Origin: Croceicoccus marinus
Lineage (GTDB): Bacteria > Pseudomonadota > Alphaproteobacteria > Sphingomonadales > Sphingomonadaceae
DNA: 64,000 nucleotides
Assembly: GCF_001661675.2 (NCBI RefSeq)
Contig: NZ_CP019602.1
Coordinates: 2,829,501-2,893,500, forward strand
Reading direction: 5' to 3'
Below, one piece after another: positions 12,606 through 20,895 of this stretch (position 1 is the first letter of the stretch; each line of letters starts with the position of its first letter). A program made the translations under genes and the position numbers. The notes under the pieces are model-generated. The model ran no database searches. It was not told the origin of the DNA and worked only from the letters and a program-made list of their open reading frames with translations.

Positions 12606-12674
12606 CGATCGGGAATCGGCCCCATAGCAGACCGGATGGAAAAGCCACTCGGGGCCTCTGAGGGATAGATTGAA

Positions 12675-13013
12675 ATGACTTACGTCGTCACCGATGCCTG
12701 CATCAAATGCAAATACATGGACTGCGTCGAGGTTTGCCCCGTCGACTGCTTCTATGAGGGTGAGAACATGCTGGTGATCAATCCCAGCGAGTGCATCGAT
12801 TGCGGCGTGTGCGAGCCGGAATGCCCGGCCGAGGCGATCCTTCCCGATACCGAGAACGGGCTTGAGAAATGGCTTGAGATCAACACCCAATATTCCGCCG
12901 AATGGCCGAATATCACGATCAAGCGCGAACCTCCCGCCGATGCCGACGAGCATAAGGGCGAAGAGGGCAAGTTCGACAAGTATTTCACCACCGAACCCGG
13001 CCAGGGCGACTGA
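12675..13013 (+). CDS. fdxA: 7Fe ferredoxin FdxA ([3Fe-4S][4Fe-4S])
   Basis: The 112-aa ferredoxin begins [17 protein letters not shown] and carries nine cysteines in the cluster region: C9, C12, C17, C21, C25, C40, C43, C46 and C50. That is the FdxA arrangement for one 3Fe-4S and one 4Fe-4S cluster. The C-terminal extension ([16 protein letters not shown]) is also typical of the Azotobacter FdI group. It is a small cytoplasmic electron carrier whose partner is unknown. The gene is preceded by a 69-bp gap after the S4-domain gene and lies upstream of carD, a neighbourhood commonly seen in alphaproteobacteria. Confidence 0.96.
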   Translation: MTYVVTDACIKCKYMDCVEVCPVDCFYEGENMLVINPSECIDCGVCEPECPAEAILPDTENGLEKWLEINTQYSAEWPNITIKREPPADADEHKGEEGKFDKYFTTEPGQGD

Positions 13014-13355
13014 TTCCGCACCCCTGACGGCGCATATGCGTCTGAAAACTGGTGGAAAATGACATCATGTTAACCGCGTAGTTCCGCGCGGTTGCGGGCT
13101 CTTTTGCGTTTTGCGCACGAGACTCGCTTTTCCCGTCATTTTATGGTAAAAAACGCAACGGCTGGCGGAAATTACTCCGACCAGTCTCGTCAGGAAAGGC
13201 GATTATTCCCGCAGGCACAGCTTCGCATTGGGCCGATGACCTCGGCGCAAGAAGGAGATTTGGCTTCCCCCCGGACAAGGCGGCTTCAGCCGTCTTTTCT
13301 ACGCCGGACCCGGATGAAGCTGCAGCGGGACGCATTGCCAGAGAAAGGACTCTGC
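13014..13355 (+). other. 342-bp fdxA-carD intergenic region and carD leader
   Basis: There is no convincing gene here. Visible features are a 10-bp perfect palindrome CGCATATGCG at 13033-13042 just after fdxA, an AT-richer stretch around 13131-13155 that could hold the carD promoter, and a terminator-like hairpin at 13279-13300 described separately. Nothing resembles a tRNA or a known riboswitch. Confidence 0.5.
13279..13300 (+). terminator. Terminator-like hairpin in the carD leader
   Basis: GGCGGCT and AGCCGTC form a 7-bp stem (one G-T pair) with a 2-base loop, followed by TTTTCT. It lies 55 bp upstream of the carD start codon. It may end a short upstream transcript or attenuate carD expression. 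The very tight loop lowers confidence. Confidence 0.4.
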
Positions 13356-13886
13356 ATGACTGCCAAGGCACTTGCCTTCGACGTCGGTGACTATGTCGTT
13401 TACCCCAAGCACGGTGTCGGCCGCGTGATCGAGCTGCAAAGCCAGGAGATCGCCGGCATGCAACTCGAACTCTATGTTCTGCGCTTCGAGAAGGAACGCA
13501 TGACCCTGCGCGTTCCGGTCAACAAGGTCGAATCGATCGGCATGCGCAAGCTGTCGTCGGACAAGACGCTGCGCGAGGCGATGGACGTTCTCAAGTCCAA
13601 GCCCAAGGTGAAGCGCACCATGTGGTCGCGCCGCGCGCAGGAATACGAAGCCAAGATCAATTCGGGCGACCTGGTGTCGATCGCCGAAGTGACGCGCGAC
13701 CTGTTCCGCGCCGACGACCAGCCCGAGCAGAGCTATTCCGAACGCCAGATCTTCGAAGCCGCGTCCAGCCGCCTGGCGCGCGAACTGGCCGCGATGGAAA
13801 AGACCGACGAACCGGCCGCACTCGCCAAGATCCTCGAGATCCTGAACGAATATGCGCCGAAATATTACGAGCAGCAGACCGCCTGA
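13356..13886 (+). CDS. carD: CarD-family transcription regulator
   Basis: The 176-aa protein has an N-terminal RNA-polymerase-interaction domain (about 1-65: FDVGDYVVYPKHGVGRVIELQSQEIAG). An all-helical DNA-binding C-terminal domain contains KPKVKRTMWSRRAQEYEAKINSGDL. CarD binds the RNAP beta subunit and stabilises open complexes at rRNA and other promoters. An AGAAAGGA motif 8 bases upstream fixes the ATG at 13356. The longer open frame upstream has no family sequence and crosses the leader hairpin. The gene is followed by a clear intrinsic terminator, so it is probably monocistronic. Confidence 0.95.
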   Translation: MTAKALAFDVGDYVVYPKHGVGRVIELQSQEIAGMQLELYVLRFEKERMTLRVPVNKVESIGMRKLSSDKTLREAMDVLKSKPKVKRTMWSRRAQEYEAKINSGDLVSIAEVTRDLFRADDQPEQSYSERQIFEAASSRLARELAAMEKTDEPAALAKILEILNEYAPKYYEQQTA

Positions 13887-13911
13887 TCTGCCTGCACGCA
13901 AGCCTGTCGAA

Positions 13912-13943
13912 GGGGCCGCCGGAGCGATCCTGCGGCCCTTTTC
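13912..13943 (+). terminator. Intrinsic terminator after carD
   Basis: GGGCCGC and GCGGCCC form a perfect 7-bp stem at 13913-13919 and 13932-13938 with a 12-base loop, followed by TTTT. It lies 26 bp after the carD stop. Confidence 0.8.
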
Positions 13944-14074
13944 GCTGGTTGCCGGTAATGACGGGGCCGGTAATGATGATGACCGGGCGTTGTCCGGCCG
14001 AAGTCGTTGGCAGAGCGTCATCGCCCGTTCGCCGATCCCGGGCGCCCCTGCCTTGCGGAGCCATGGGTCCATAG

Positions 14075-14094
14075 TGTATTGCATCTGTAATACA
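14075..14094 (+). promoter_or_regulatory. 20-bp inverted repeat upstream of the head-GIN gene (putative operator)
   Basis: TGTATT-N8-AATACA is a perfect 6-bp inverted repeat ending 15 bp before the start codon. A possible -35 (TTGCGG at 14053) lies 16 bp before TGTATT, so the repeat would overlap the -10 element, as expected for a repressor site. Promoter and repressor are inferred; the symmetry is seen. Confidence 0.45.
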
Positions 14095-14109
14095 GTTATG
14101 GAGCAGACC

Positions 14110-14910
14110 ATGTCCGACAAGCGGCCAATCGACAATCTGGGCGATTTCATCTCGGCAGTGGCCGGGGCGGCAATGACCAAGGCGTTCACCAATCTCGACA
14201 AGTTCGACGTCGACCTGAAGAAGGTCGGCAGCAATTTCGGCAATTTCGGCGAAAGCATGCGCGCCGCCTGCGAAACGGGCGTGGCGCTGCACGAACTGGA
14301 CCTGACCGAGGCGAATATCCGCAATGTCGCGGTCCTGGGCCCCGACGATGTCGCCATCACCCGCGGCGACCGGGCGGCGATCGTGGTCGAGGGCGACGAG
14401 GGCGCGGCCAATGCGATCCGTTTCCAGCTGGAAGACACCAAGCTGTCGGTGATGCGCCTTGGCGGCAGGCGCCAGAACGGCAGCGCCACGGTCAGGATCA
14501 CCCTGCCCCGGCTGCGCAAGATCGCGGTGGCGGGATCGGCGTCGGTCCAGTGCGACACGATCACCGGCAAGAAGGCGCGGATCTCGATCGGGGGATCGGG
14601 CAGCGTGCACTGCGAGGAGATCGAGGTCGAGCAGCTGAAGATCCGGATCATGGGCTCAGGCTCGGTCACCGCGAAGGGCCGCGTCGGCACGCTGTCGCTG
14701 AAGATGGCGGGATCGGGCAATGTCGCGATGGCCGGCGTCAGCGTCGACACCGCCAATGTCAGTATGGCGGGGTCGGGCAATGCCAGCTTTGCCAGCGACG
14801 GCGACGTGTCGGGCAGCATGGCGGGATCGGGCAATGTGACCGTAAAGGGCCGCGCGCGCTGCGCGGTCAGGGGTGTCGGATCGGGCCGGCTGGTGTGCGA
14901 ACCGGCCTGA
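14110..14910 (+). CDS. Head-GIN-domain (DUF2807) protein
   Basis: The 266-aa protein has no signal peptide or membrane segment. A helical N-terminal part (about 1-65) precedes a C-terminal GIN/DUF2807 beta-helix from about 70 to the end. That part has repeated turns of the type GSASV, GSGSV, MAGSGNV and MAGSGNA. Function is unknown; related proteins are often exported, which this one does not appear to be. The ATG at 14110 is preferred over 14098 because GGAG lies 6 bases upstream. An inverted repeat just upstream suggests dedicated control. Confidence 0.75.
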   Translation: MSDKRPIDNLGDFISAVAGAAMTKAFTNLDKFDVDLKKVGSNFGNFGESMRAACETGVALHELDLTEANIRNVAVLGPDDVAITRGDRAAIVVEGDEGAANAIRFQLEDTKLSVMRLGGRRQNGSATVRITLPRLRKIAVAGSASVQCDTITGKKARISIGGSGSVHCEEIEVEQLKIRIMGSGSVTAKGRVGTLSLKMAGSGNVAMAGVSVDTANVSMAGSGNASFASDGDVSGSMAGSGNVTVKGRARCAVRGVGSGRLVCEPA

Positions 14911-15001
14911 GGCCGCGCATTTTACCGGGTACATCCGGCCGGTTCATCATTCGTCCATCGGTCGGGATCATGCTAGGCGGCATTCGAAGGAGAATGCCCC
15001 C

Positions 15002-15331
15002 ATGCGTCTGCGCCTAGCCTTGCCGGTTGTGATGATTGCCCCGCTGCTGACCGGTTGCCTTGGCACCGTGGTCGATGTCGTCACCTTGCCGGTCGATATC
15101 GCCAGCAGCGCCTTCGACGCCGCGACCACCAGCCAGAGCGAGGCGGACGAGAACCGCGGCCGCGAATTGCGCAAGCGCGAGGAACGGCTGGGCAAGCTGG
15201 AGCGGCGCTATGGCAAGGAAATGGACGACTGCGAACGCGGCGACGAAAAGGCGTGCGAGGAAGCGCGCCGCATCTATGCCGAAATCCAGGAGCTTCTGCC
15301 CTCGGTCCCGGTCGAGCCTTCGCGCCGGTAG
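15002..15331 (+). CDS. Small predicted lipoprotein
   Basis: The 109-aa protein has a lipoprotein signal peptide (MRLRLALPVVMIAPLLTGC) with lipobox LLTGC and the lipidated Cys at residue 19. After TVVDVVTLPVDIASSAFDAATT comes a charged helical segment (about 45-100), likely coiled coil, with two further cysteines (DDCERGDEKACEEA). No aspartate follows the lipobox Cys, so by the E. coli rule it would go to the outer membrane. Function is unknown. A GGAG motif precedes the ATG. It is 91 bp downstream of the head-GIN gene and converges with the Sua5-like gene. Confidence 0.75.
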   Translation: MRLRLALPVVMIAPLLTGCLGTVVDVVTLPVDIASSAFDAATTSQSEADENRGRELRKREERLGKLERRYGKEMDDCERGDEKACEEARRIYAEIQELLPSVPVEPSRR

Positions 15332-15343
15332 CCTTGGGGTCGA

Positions 15344-16303
15344 TCAGGCCGCGGCGCGGGCAAGCCGGTCGTTGATCGCGGCGCCGATGCCCGCCTTCGG
15401 GATCGGCGCGACGGCGATGCGCGGCTGCGCGCTCTCCGCCGCGCGGTGGAGGCAGGCGTAGAGGCGCGCGGCGGCTTCGAACAGATCGCCGCCGGGCGAA
15501 AGGCTGGTGTCGCCCGCGATATCCGCGAAACCGATGTGATATTCGTCGCCGCGGGCCTGTGCGGCGTTCAGGCGCACGGGCTTGCCGGGGGCGTAATGGC
15601 TGTCAAGCTGGCCGGGGGCTTCGATCGCGCCGCCGGTGGGCCGGGTGTCGGGGTCGGTGCCCAGCACTTCGCGCAATTGATCCGCCGTGACCGGTCCGGG
15701 GCGCAGGATACGCCAGCCCCCGGCGTCCAGCGCGACGATGGTCGATTCGATCCCCTGCTGCGCCGCGCCTGCATCGATCACCAGGCCGATCCTGCCGTTC
15801 AAGGAACGGGCGACATGCTGGGCCGTGCTGGGGCTGATCGCGCCGCTGCGATTGGCCGAGGGTGCGGCCAGCGGAAAGGCGCAGCGCCGCAGCAGCGCCT
15901 GCATCGCGGGATGCGCGGGGCAGCGGAGCGCGACCGTCGGCAGGCCCGCCGTCACCGCATCGGCGAGCGGCGCGCCGGGCAGGCGGGGAAGCACCATCGT
16001 CAGCGGTCCGGGCCAGAAGCGCGACGCCAGATCGGCGGCGCGCCGGTCGAACCCGGCGAGGCGGCGGGCCGCATCGCTATCGGGCACATGCACGATCAGC
16101 GGGTTGAAGCTGGGCCGCCCCTTGGCCGCATAGATCGCCGCCACCGCCGCATCGCTGTCCGCGCGGGCGGCAAGGCCATAGACCGTCTCGGTCGGGACGG
16201 CGACCGGCTGGCCAGCTTCCAGCGCGCTGGCGGCGCGTTGCAGCGCGCCCTCTCCCATCGGGAGGATCTCGGGTCCTGCGGGATCGGCATTGGCAGCGCT
16301 CAT
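15344..16303 (-). CDS. Threonylcarbamoyl-AMP synthase, Sua5 type
   Basis: The 319-aa enzyme makes threonylcarbamoyl-AMP from threonine, bicarbonate and ATP for the t6A37 modification of ANN-decoding tRNAs. The YrdC domain (about 15-205) shows VAVPTETVYGLAARA, KGRPSFNPLIVHV, FWPGPLTMVL and the conserved APSANRSG. The C-terminal Sua5 domain follows PGQLDSHYAPGKPV, so this is the long Sua5 form rather than the short TsaC form. It is divergent from the DUF815 ATPase gene with a 64-bp gap, and is probably monocistronic. Confidence 0.92.
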   Translation of the reverse strand: MSAANADPAGPEILPMGEGALQRAASALEAGQPVAVPTETVYGLAARADSDAAVAAIYAAKGRPSFNPLIVHVPDSDAARRLAGFDRRAADLASRFWPGPLTMVLPRLPGAPLADAVTAGLPTVALRCPAHPAMQALLRRCAFPLAAPSANRSGAISPSTAQHVARSLNGRIGLVIDAGAAQQGIESTIVALDAGGWRILRPGPVTADQLREVLGTDPDTRPTGGAIEAPGQLDSHYAPGKPVRLNAAQARGDEYHIGFADIAGDTSLSPGGDLFEAAARLYACLHRAAESAQPRIAVAPIPKAGIGAAINDRLARAAA

Positions 16304-16367
16304 GCGCGCTCGCTATAGGGTCTGGCAGCCAGCGACAAGATCATCCGATTGAAGGCCGCCACCCGAC

Positions 16368-17210
16368 ATGTCCGATAGCGAAACCAATTCCCTGCTTGCC
16401 CGCATCGCCGCCGCGCTTGAACGGATCGCCCCTGCCGATGACGGGGCGAGCGATCCCGATGCGCTGCCCGCCTATGGCTGGGATGGTGCGGTGCTGCGCG
16501 GGCACGATCGGATCGACGCGCCGCCCCTGCCCCTGCTGCTTGGGATCGACCGGCAGCGCGATGTGATCGCCGCCAATGTTCGCCGCCTGGCCGAAGGAGC
16601 CGAGGCGCATGACATGCTGCTGTGGGGCGCGCGCGGCATGGGCAAGTCGGCGCTGGTGCGGTCCTCGGTCGTGGCGGCGCGGGACACGGGCGACATCGCG
16701 CTGGTGCAGGCGGCCAGCGACGTGCTGCACACGCTGCCCGCGCTGTTCGCCCGGCTGAAGGGGCGCGTGCGGCGCTATCTGGTGTTCATCGACGATATCG
16801 GCTTCGACAGCGAGGAAGACGCCCGCGCGCTGCGATCGATGCTGGAAGGCGGCGTGACCCCCCGCCCCGGCAATGTGCGGATCGCGGTGACCAGCAATCG
16901 CCGCAATATCGTCGCCCGTACGCAGGGGCAGCAGGACGACCCGGTGAATGCGCGCGACGACATGGACGATGCGCTGGCGCTGGCCGACCGGTTCGGCCTG
17001 TCGGTCGGCTTCCACAAATGCGACCAGGACGACTATCTCGCCATCGTGGCGGGCTATGCCCGGCATTACGGGCTGGACTGGAACCGCGACGACCCGGACA
17101 ACCGGGACGAGGCGCTGAACTGGTCGCGCAGGCGCGGTTCACGATCCGGCCGGGTGGCGCGGCATTATGTCGCCGAACTGGCGGGCCGCGCCGGGCGCGC
17201 GCTCGACTAG
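16368..17210 (+). CDS. DUF815-family AAA+ ATPase
   Basis: The 280-aa cytoplasmic ATPase has Walker A GARGMGKS near residues 87-94 and Walker B YLVFIDDIGF near 136-145. An arginine-rich sensor region (IAVTSNRRNIVA) and DRFGLSVGF further on fit the DUF815 (COG2607) family. The cellular role of this family is not established. The stop codon overlaps that of the converging dehydrogenase gene through a shared CTAG, so the two transcripts overlap at their 3' ends. Confidence 0.88.
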   Translation: MSDSETNSLLARIAAALERIAPADDGASDPDALPAYGWDGAVLRGHDRIDAPPLPLLLGIDRQRDVIAANVRRLAEGAEAHDMLLWGARGMGKSALVRSSVVAARDTGDIALVQAASDVLHTLPALFARLKGRVRRYLVFIDDIGFDSEEDARALRSMLEGGVTPRPGNVRIAVTSNRRNIVARTQGQQDDPVNARDDMDDALALADRFGLSVGFHKCDQDDYLAIVAGYARHYGLDWNRDDPDNRDEALNWSRRRGSRSGRVARHYVAELAGRAGRALD

Positions 17211-18580
17211 TTGTCGGCGGGTTCCTGGCTGGCGGCGGCGGGGGTGCCGGTCACGCGCCAGATGATGCCGCCGGTATCGTCGCTGACCAGCAGGCCGCCC
17301 GCATTGTCCCAAGCCAGCCAGGTGGGGCGGCCATGGGTCGTCTCCAGGTCATCGCCCAGGAAGCCGGTCAGCACCGGGACCGGGGGGACGTCCTGCGGAT
17401 TGCCGCGCTCGTCAAAGGGGACGAACACCACGTCGTATCCCGCCGGCGGCGAGCGATTCCACGACCCGTGCCGCGCGACGAAGGCGCCGCTGGTGAACGG
17501 CTGGCCCAGCGCTCCGTCATTGGCGAACACCAGCCCCAGCGGCGCGACATGCGCGCCAAGCGCATATTCCGGCCAGCGGGTATATTCCTGCAGATATTGC
17601 GGGATCGCCGTCTCCACCCGCTCGTCATAATTGAAGCGCCAGTAGATCCACGGCCAGCCATATTGCGCGCCGATCGGCACGTTGGTCAGATAGTCGGGCG
17701 GCACGTCGGGGCCCAGCATGTCGCGTTCGTTCACCGTGGTCCACAGCTCGCCGCTGTCGGGGTTGAAGGCAAGGCCCATGGGGTTGCGCATCCCGCTGGC
17801 GAACTGGCGGCTTGTCTGGGTGGTGAAATCATATTCGTAGATCGCGGCGCGGCCCTGTTCGGCGGCCATGCCGTTCTCGCCGATATTGCTGGCCGAACCG
17901 ACGGTGACATACAGCCGCTCGCCGTCCGGGCTCAGCAGCAGGTTGCGCGCCCAATGGTTTCCGCCGCCGGGAAGCGCCATCAGCTGCCATTCCTGGCCCC
18001 TGGCGATGGTGGTGTCGCCCGGCGTGAAGGGAAAGGACAGCACCGCGTCGGTATTGGCGACGATCAGCCGCCCGTCGCGCACAGCCATGCCGAACGGCGA
18101 CTTCAGCCCGTCCAGCAGCACGCTCTGGCTATCGGCGGATCCGTCATTGTCGGTATCGCGCAGCAGCACGATGCGGTCGGGCGAAGGCACCCCTGCCCCT
18201 GCCCTGCCCATCAGCCAGCCCGCCACGCGGTCGGTGAAGCTGGCGGGCGGCCCGGGCTGGCGATTGGTCTCGGCCACCAGCACGTCGCCATTGTCCAGCA
18301 CCAGCATCGATCGCGGATGGGTCAGCCCCTCGGCAAAGCGGGAGACGTTCAGGCCCTCTGCCGGGGTCGGCGATGCGCCTTCGTCCCAGCCCACCGGATC
18401 CATGATCCCGATGGAGGGGATCGTCTCTTCCTGGATCTCGGCGATCAGCGGATCGGTGCCGGTCAGTTCCTCGTCGCCATATTTGGCGGTATTGGGCTGA
18501 AGCAGGTACCAGCCGATGGCGACAATCGCGGCGATGACGATCACGGCGATGATGAGCGATTTGCGAAGCGTGGGAGACAT
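17207..18580 (-). CDS. Sorbosone-dehydrogenase-like PQQ-type beta-propeller protein
   Basis: The 457-aa protein is anchored by one N-terminal membrane segment (about 8-27). The periplasmic part is a six-bladed propeller of the GDH/L-sorbosone dehydrogenase family. Recognisable blocks are EGLTHPRSMLVLDNGDVLVAE, LKSPFGMAVRDGRLIVAN, GMRNPMGLAF, ERDMLGPDVPPDYLT and ARHGSWNRSPPAGYDVVFVPF. Such enzymes oxidise sugars or alcohols using PQQ; no PQQ synthesis gene is in this window. The substrate cannot be inferred. It is divergent from msrC and convergent with the DUF815 gene. Confidence 0.82.
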   Translation of the reverse strand: MSPTLRKSLIIAVIVIAAIVAIGWYLLQPNTAKYGDEELTGTDPLIAEIQEETIPSIGIMDPVGWDEGASPTPAEGLNVSRFAEGLTHPRSMLVLDNGDVLVAETNRQPGPPASFTDRVAGWLMGRAGAGVPSPDRIVLLRDTDNDGSADSQSVLLDGLKSPFGMAVRDGRLIVANTDAVLSFPFTPGDTTIARGQEWQLMALPGGGNHWARNLLLSPDGERLYVTVGSASNIGENGMAAEQGRAAIYEYDFTTQTSRQFASGMRNPMGLAFNPDSGELWTTVNERDMLGPDVPPDYLTNVPIGAQYGWPWIYWRFNYDERVETAIPQYLQEYTRWPEYALGAHVAPLGLVFANDGALGQPFTSGAFVARHGSWNRSPPAGYDVVFVPFDERGNPQDVPPVPVLTGFLGDDLETTHGRPTWLAWDNAGGLLVSDDTGGIIWRVTGTPAAASQEPADN

Positions 18581-18659
18581 GCCGCCCTAGATAGAGTGCG
18601 GATCATGAACCGGCAACGACCATTGCCATGATGGGCATGCCGGGCGTAAAGCCAGCGCC

Positions 18660-19142
18660 ATGTTCGACTTTTCACCCACCGATCCCGCCGACAAGCCCCT
18701 GCGCTACCGCGAATTATGCGAAGCGGCCGATGCCATCACCGCGGGCGAGCCCGATGGCGTGGCCAACATGGCCAATGTCGCCGCGCTGATCTGGTATTTC
18801 GTGCCGGGGCTGAACTGGGGCGGTTTCTATCGCAGCGTCGGCGCGGAACTGGTGCTGGGGCCGTTCGTCGGACTGCCCGCCTGCATCCGCATCCCGTTCG
18901 GCAAGGGCGTGTGCGGCACGGCCGCGGAAACCGGCACAAGCCAGCTGGTACCGGACGTGCACGCGTTCCCCGGCCATATCGCCTGCGACGCGCGCAGCCG
19001 GTCGGAACTGGTCGTTCCCGTCCTGCGCGGAGGCGAGGCCATCGCCGTCATCGACTGCGACAGCCCCGAGCCCGACTTCTTCGACGAGCAGGACCGCGAG
19101 GGCCTGGAACGGCTTGCGGCGATCCTTTCGGAGCGGATCTAG
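18660..19142 (+). CDS. msrC: Free methionine-(R)-sulfoxide reductase (GAF domain)
   Basis: The 160-aa single-GAF-domain protein matches the fRMsr family, which reduces free Met-R-sulfoxide in the cytoplasm. The three redox cysteines are at C75 (LPACIRIP), C85 (GKGVCGTA) and C109 (GHIACDA), followed by SRSELVVPV and IDCDSPEPDFFDEQD. This motif set separates it from ordinary sensory GAF proteins. No good Shine-Dalgarno sequence is visible. The stop shares a CTAG with the converging parB stop. Confidence 0.93.
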   Translation: MFDFSPTDPADKPLRYRELCEAADAITAGEPDGVANMANVAALIWYFVPGLNWGGFYRSVGAELVLGPFVGLPACIRIPFGKGVCGTAAETGTSQLVPDVHAFPGHIACDARSRSELVVPVLRGGEAIAVIDCDSPEPDFFDEQDREGLERLAAILSERI

Positions 19143-20122
19143 ATTTCTCCGCCGGTCAGCCGCTGGCACACCAGGTCAAGCTGGTCGAGCGTCTTGTAGC
19201 GAATCGTCACCGTCCCCGATGCGGGATCGGCATCGACCTGGATGCTGACCGGCAGGCCCAGCGCATCTTCGAGCTGTGTCTGCACCGCAGCGATATCGGC
19301 ATTTTCCGGACCGCGCGGTTCACGGGCGGCTCGGCGAGCCGGCTGCGCGGTTTCGCCCGCGGCCTGCTTGCGGACCATCTTCTCGACATCGCGGACCGAC
19401 AGCTTCTTGGCGACGGTCTTGTCGGCGATCGCCTGGGCATCGGGGCAATTGATCAGCGCGCGGGCATGGCCCATCGACAGATCACCCTTCTCCACCAGGG
19501 TCAGCACCGGCTGGGGCAGCGCCAGCAGTCGCATCAGATTGGTGACATGGCTACGCGACTTGTCGACCAGCCGGGCAATTTCGGACTGCGCCATGCCGTC
19601 GCGGTCCGACAGCCGGTGATAGGCGCGCGCTTCCTCGACCGGGTTCAGGTCTTCGCGCTGGATATTCTCGATCAGCGCGAGCGCGGTGACCTCGCGGTCG
19701 TCGAGTTCCCGGATTATCGCTGGGATTTCATGGAGTTGCGCCTTCTGGGCGGCCCTCCACCGGCGTTCGCCCGCAACCAGCTGATAGCGTCCGCCGCCCG
19801 CCGGCCGCACGATCACCGGCTGGATCACGCCGCGCGATGCGATCGACGCCGCCAGCTCCTCAAGCGCGCCCTCCTCGAACTCGACGCGCGGGTTTTCGGG
19901 ATGCGGTTCGATCGATGCGATCGCCAGCAGGGCGAGCCCGCTGGTAACGCCCTCGGGCGCAGGCTCGGGCGCGCGGGCACTCGGTTCCTGCGAACGCTCC
20001 TGCGGGCGGGACACCGGCTCCTCTCGCTGCGCATCGCCCAGCAGCGCGCCCAGGCCGCGGCCCAGGGCTGCGCGGCGCTTGGCTGCAGGTTTGGTGTCTT
20101 CCTTTGCGGCGGTCTTGCTCAT
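19139..20122 (-). CDS. parB: Chromosome partitioning protein ParB
   Basis: The 327-aa parS-binding CTPase clamp has a basic N-terminal tail (RRAALGRGLGALLGD) for ParA interaction. Its CTP-binding domain contains LVAGERRWRAAQKA and the box LIENIQREDLNPVEEA. The helix-turn-helix region (GMAQSEIARLVDKSRSHVTNLMRLL) follows, then a C-terminal dimerisation domain. It is last in the mnmG-rsmG-parA-parB chain; its ATG overlaps the parA stop. Four parS-like sites lie 0.9-3.4 kb upstream. Together they form the chromosomal partition system acting next to the origin. Confidence 0.97.
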   Translation of the reverse strand: MSKTAAKEDTKPAAKRRAALGRGLGALLGDAQREEPVSRPQERSQEPSARAPEPAPEGVTSGLALLAIASIEPHPENPRVEFEEGALEELAASIASRGVIQPVIVRPAGGGRYQLVAGERRWRAAQKAQLHEIPAIIRELDDREVTALALIENIQREDLNPVEEARAYHRLSDRDGMAQSEIARLVDKSRSHVTNLMRLLALPQPVLTLVEKGDLSMGHARALINCPDAQAIADKTVAKKLSVRDVEKMVRKQAAGETAQPARRAAREPRGPENADIAAVQTQLEDALGLPVSIQVDADPASGTVTIRYKTLDQLDLVCQRLTGGEI

Positions 20123-20895
20123 GCCGCTTTCCTCCGTTTGGGCAGCCGGTCGATCAATTCACGTGCCAATTCCATATAGGCACGCGAACCGGCGCAATTG
20201 TGATCGTAGACAAGCGCTGGCACGCCATGGCTGGGCGCTTCGGATAGCCGGACGTTGCGCGGGACGACGGTGTCGAACACCAGATCGCCCAGCACTTCGC
20301 GCACATCCTCCGCCACCTGGTCGGTCAGGCGATTGCGCCGGTCGAACATGGTCAGGGTGATGCCTACGATGCCCAGACGTTCGTTGAAGCGCTGCTGGAC
20401 CTGCTCGACCGTCTGGAGCAACTGGCTGAGCCCTTCGAGTGCGAAGAACTCGCACTGTAGGGGCACGAGCAGCTTGTCGGCGGCGGCCAGCCCATTGAGG
20501 GTCAGCAGCCCTAGCGATGGGGGGCAATCGATGAAGGCGATGTCGTAATCCGCTGCGCCATCGAGCGCCCGGCGAAGCCGCTGCGTGCGGTCGATGGCAC
20601 CGACCAGCTCGATCTCGGCACCGGAGAGATCGACCGTGGCCGGAACGATGTCGAGCAGTGGTATCGAAGTCGGGCGCGAACAATCGGCCAAAGCGACATC
20701 GTCGAGGAGAAGTTCGAAGCTGGAATTCTCGCGATTATCGCGCTCGATACCCAGCCCAGTCGAGGCATTGCCCTGGGGATCGAGGTCGATGAGAAGCGTG
20801 CGCCACCCCGAAGCGGCAAAAGCCGTCGCAAGGTTGATGGCCGTCGTCGTCTTGCCCACGCCGCCCTTCTGGTTGGCGATTGCCGTAATAATCAT
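20119..20895 (-). CDS. parA: Chromosome partitioning ATPase ParA
   Basis: The 258-aa ATPase has a deviant Walker A (KGGVGKTT, residues 10-17), Walker A' (LLIDLDPQGNASTGLG) and Walker B (IAFIDCPPSLG). It has no N-terminal DNA-binding extension, which marks a chromosomal Soj/ParA. ATP-bound dimers on the nucleoid pull ParB-parS complexes apart. The start is placed at [12 protein letters not shown]; a longer frame to 21003 would overlap rsmG by more than 100 bases. The ATG overlaps the rsmG stop and its stop overlaps the parB ATG, so translation is coupled on both sides. Confidence 0.97.
   Translation of the reverse strand: MIITAIANQKGGVGKTTTAINLATAFAASGWRTLLIDLDPQGNASTGLGIERDNRENSSFELLLDDVALADCSRPTSIPLLDIVPATVDLSGAEIELVGAIDRTQRLRRALDGAADYDIAFIDCPPSLGLLTLNGLAAADKLLVPLQCEFFALEGLSQLLQTVEQVQQRFNERLGIVGITLTMFDRRNRLTDQVAEDVREVLGDLVFDTVVPRNVRLSEAPSHGVPALVYDHNCAGSRAYMELARELIDRLPKRRKAA

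Noticed and set aside
13299..14834. 511-codon minus-strand frame over carD and the head-GIN gene
   Set aside because: It is an antisense shadow with repetitive Pro/Ser/Ala composition.
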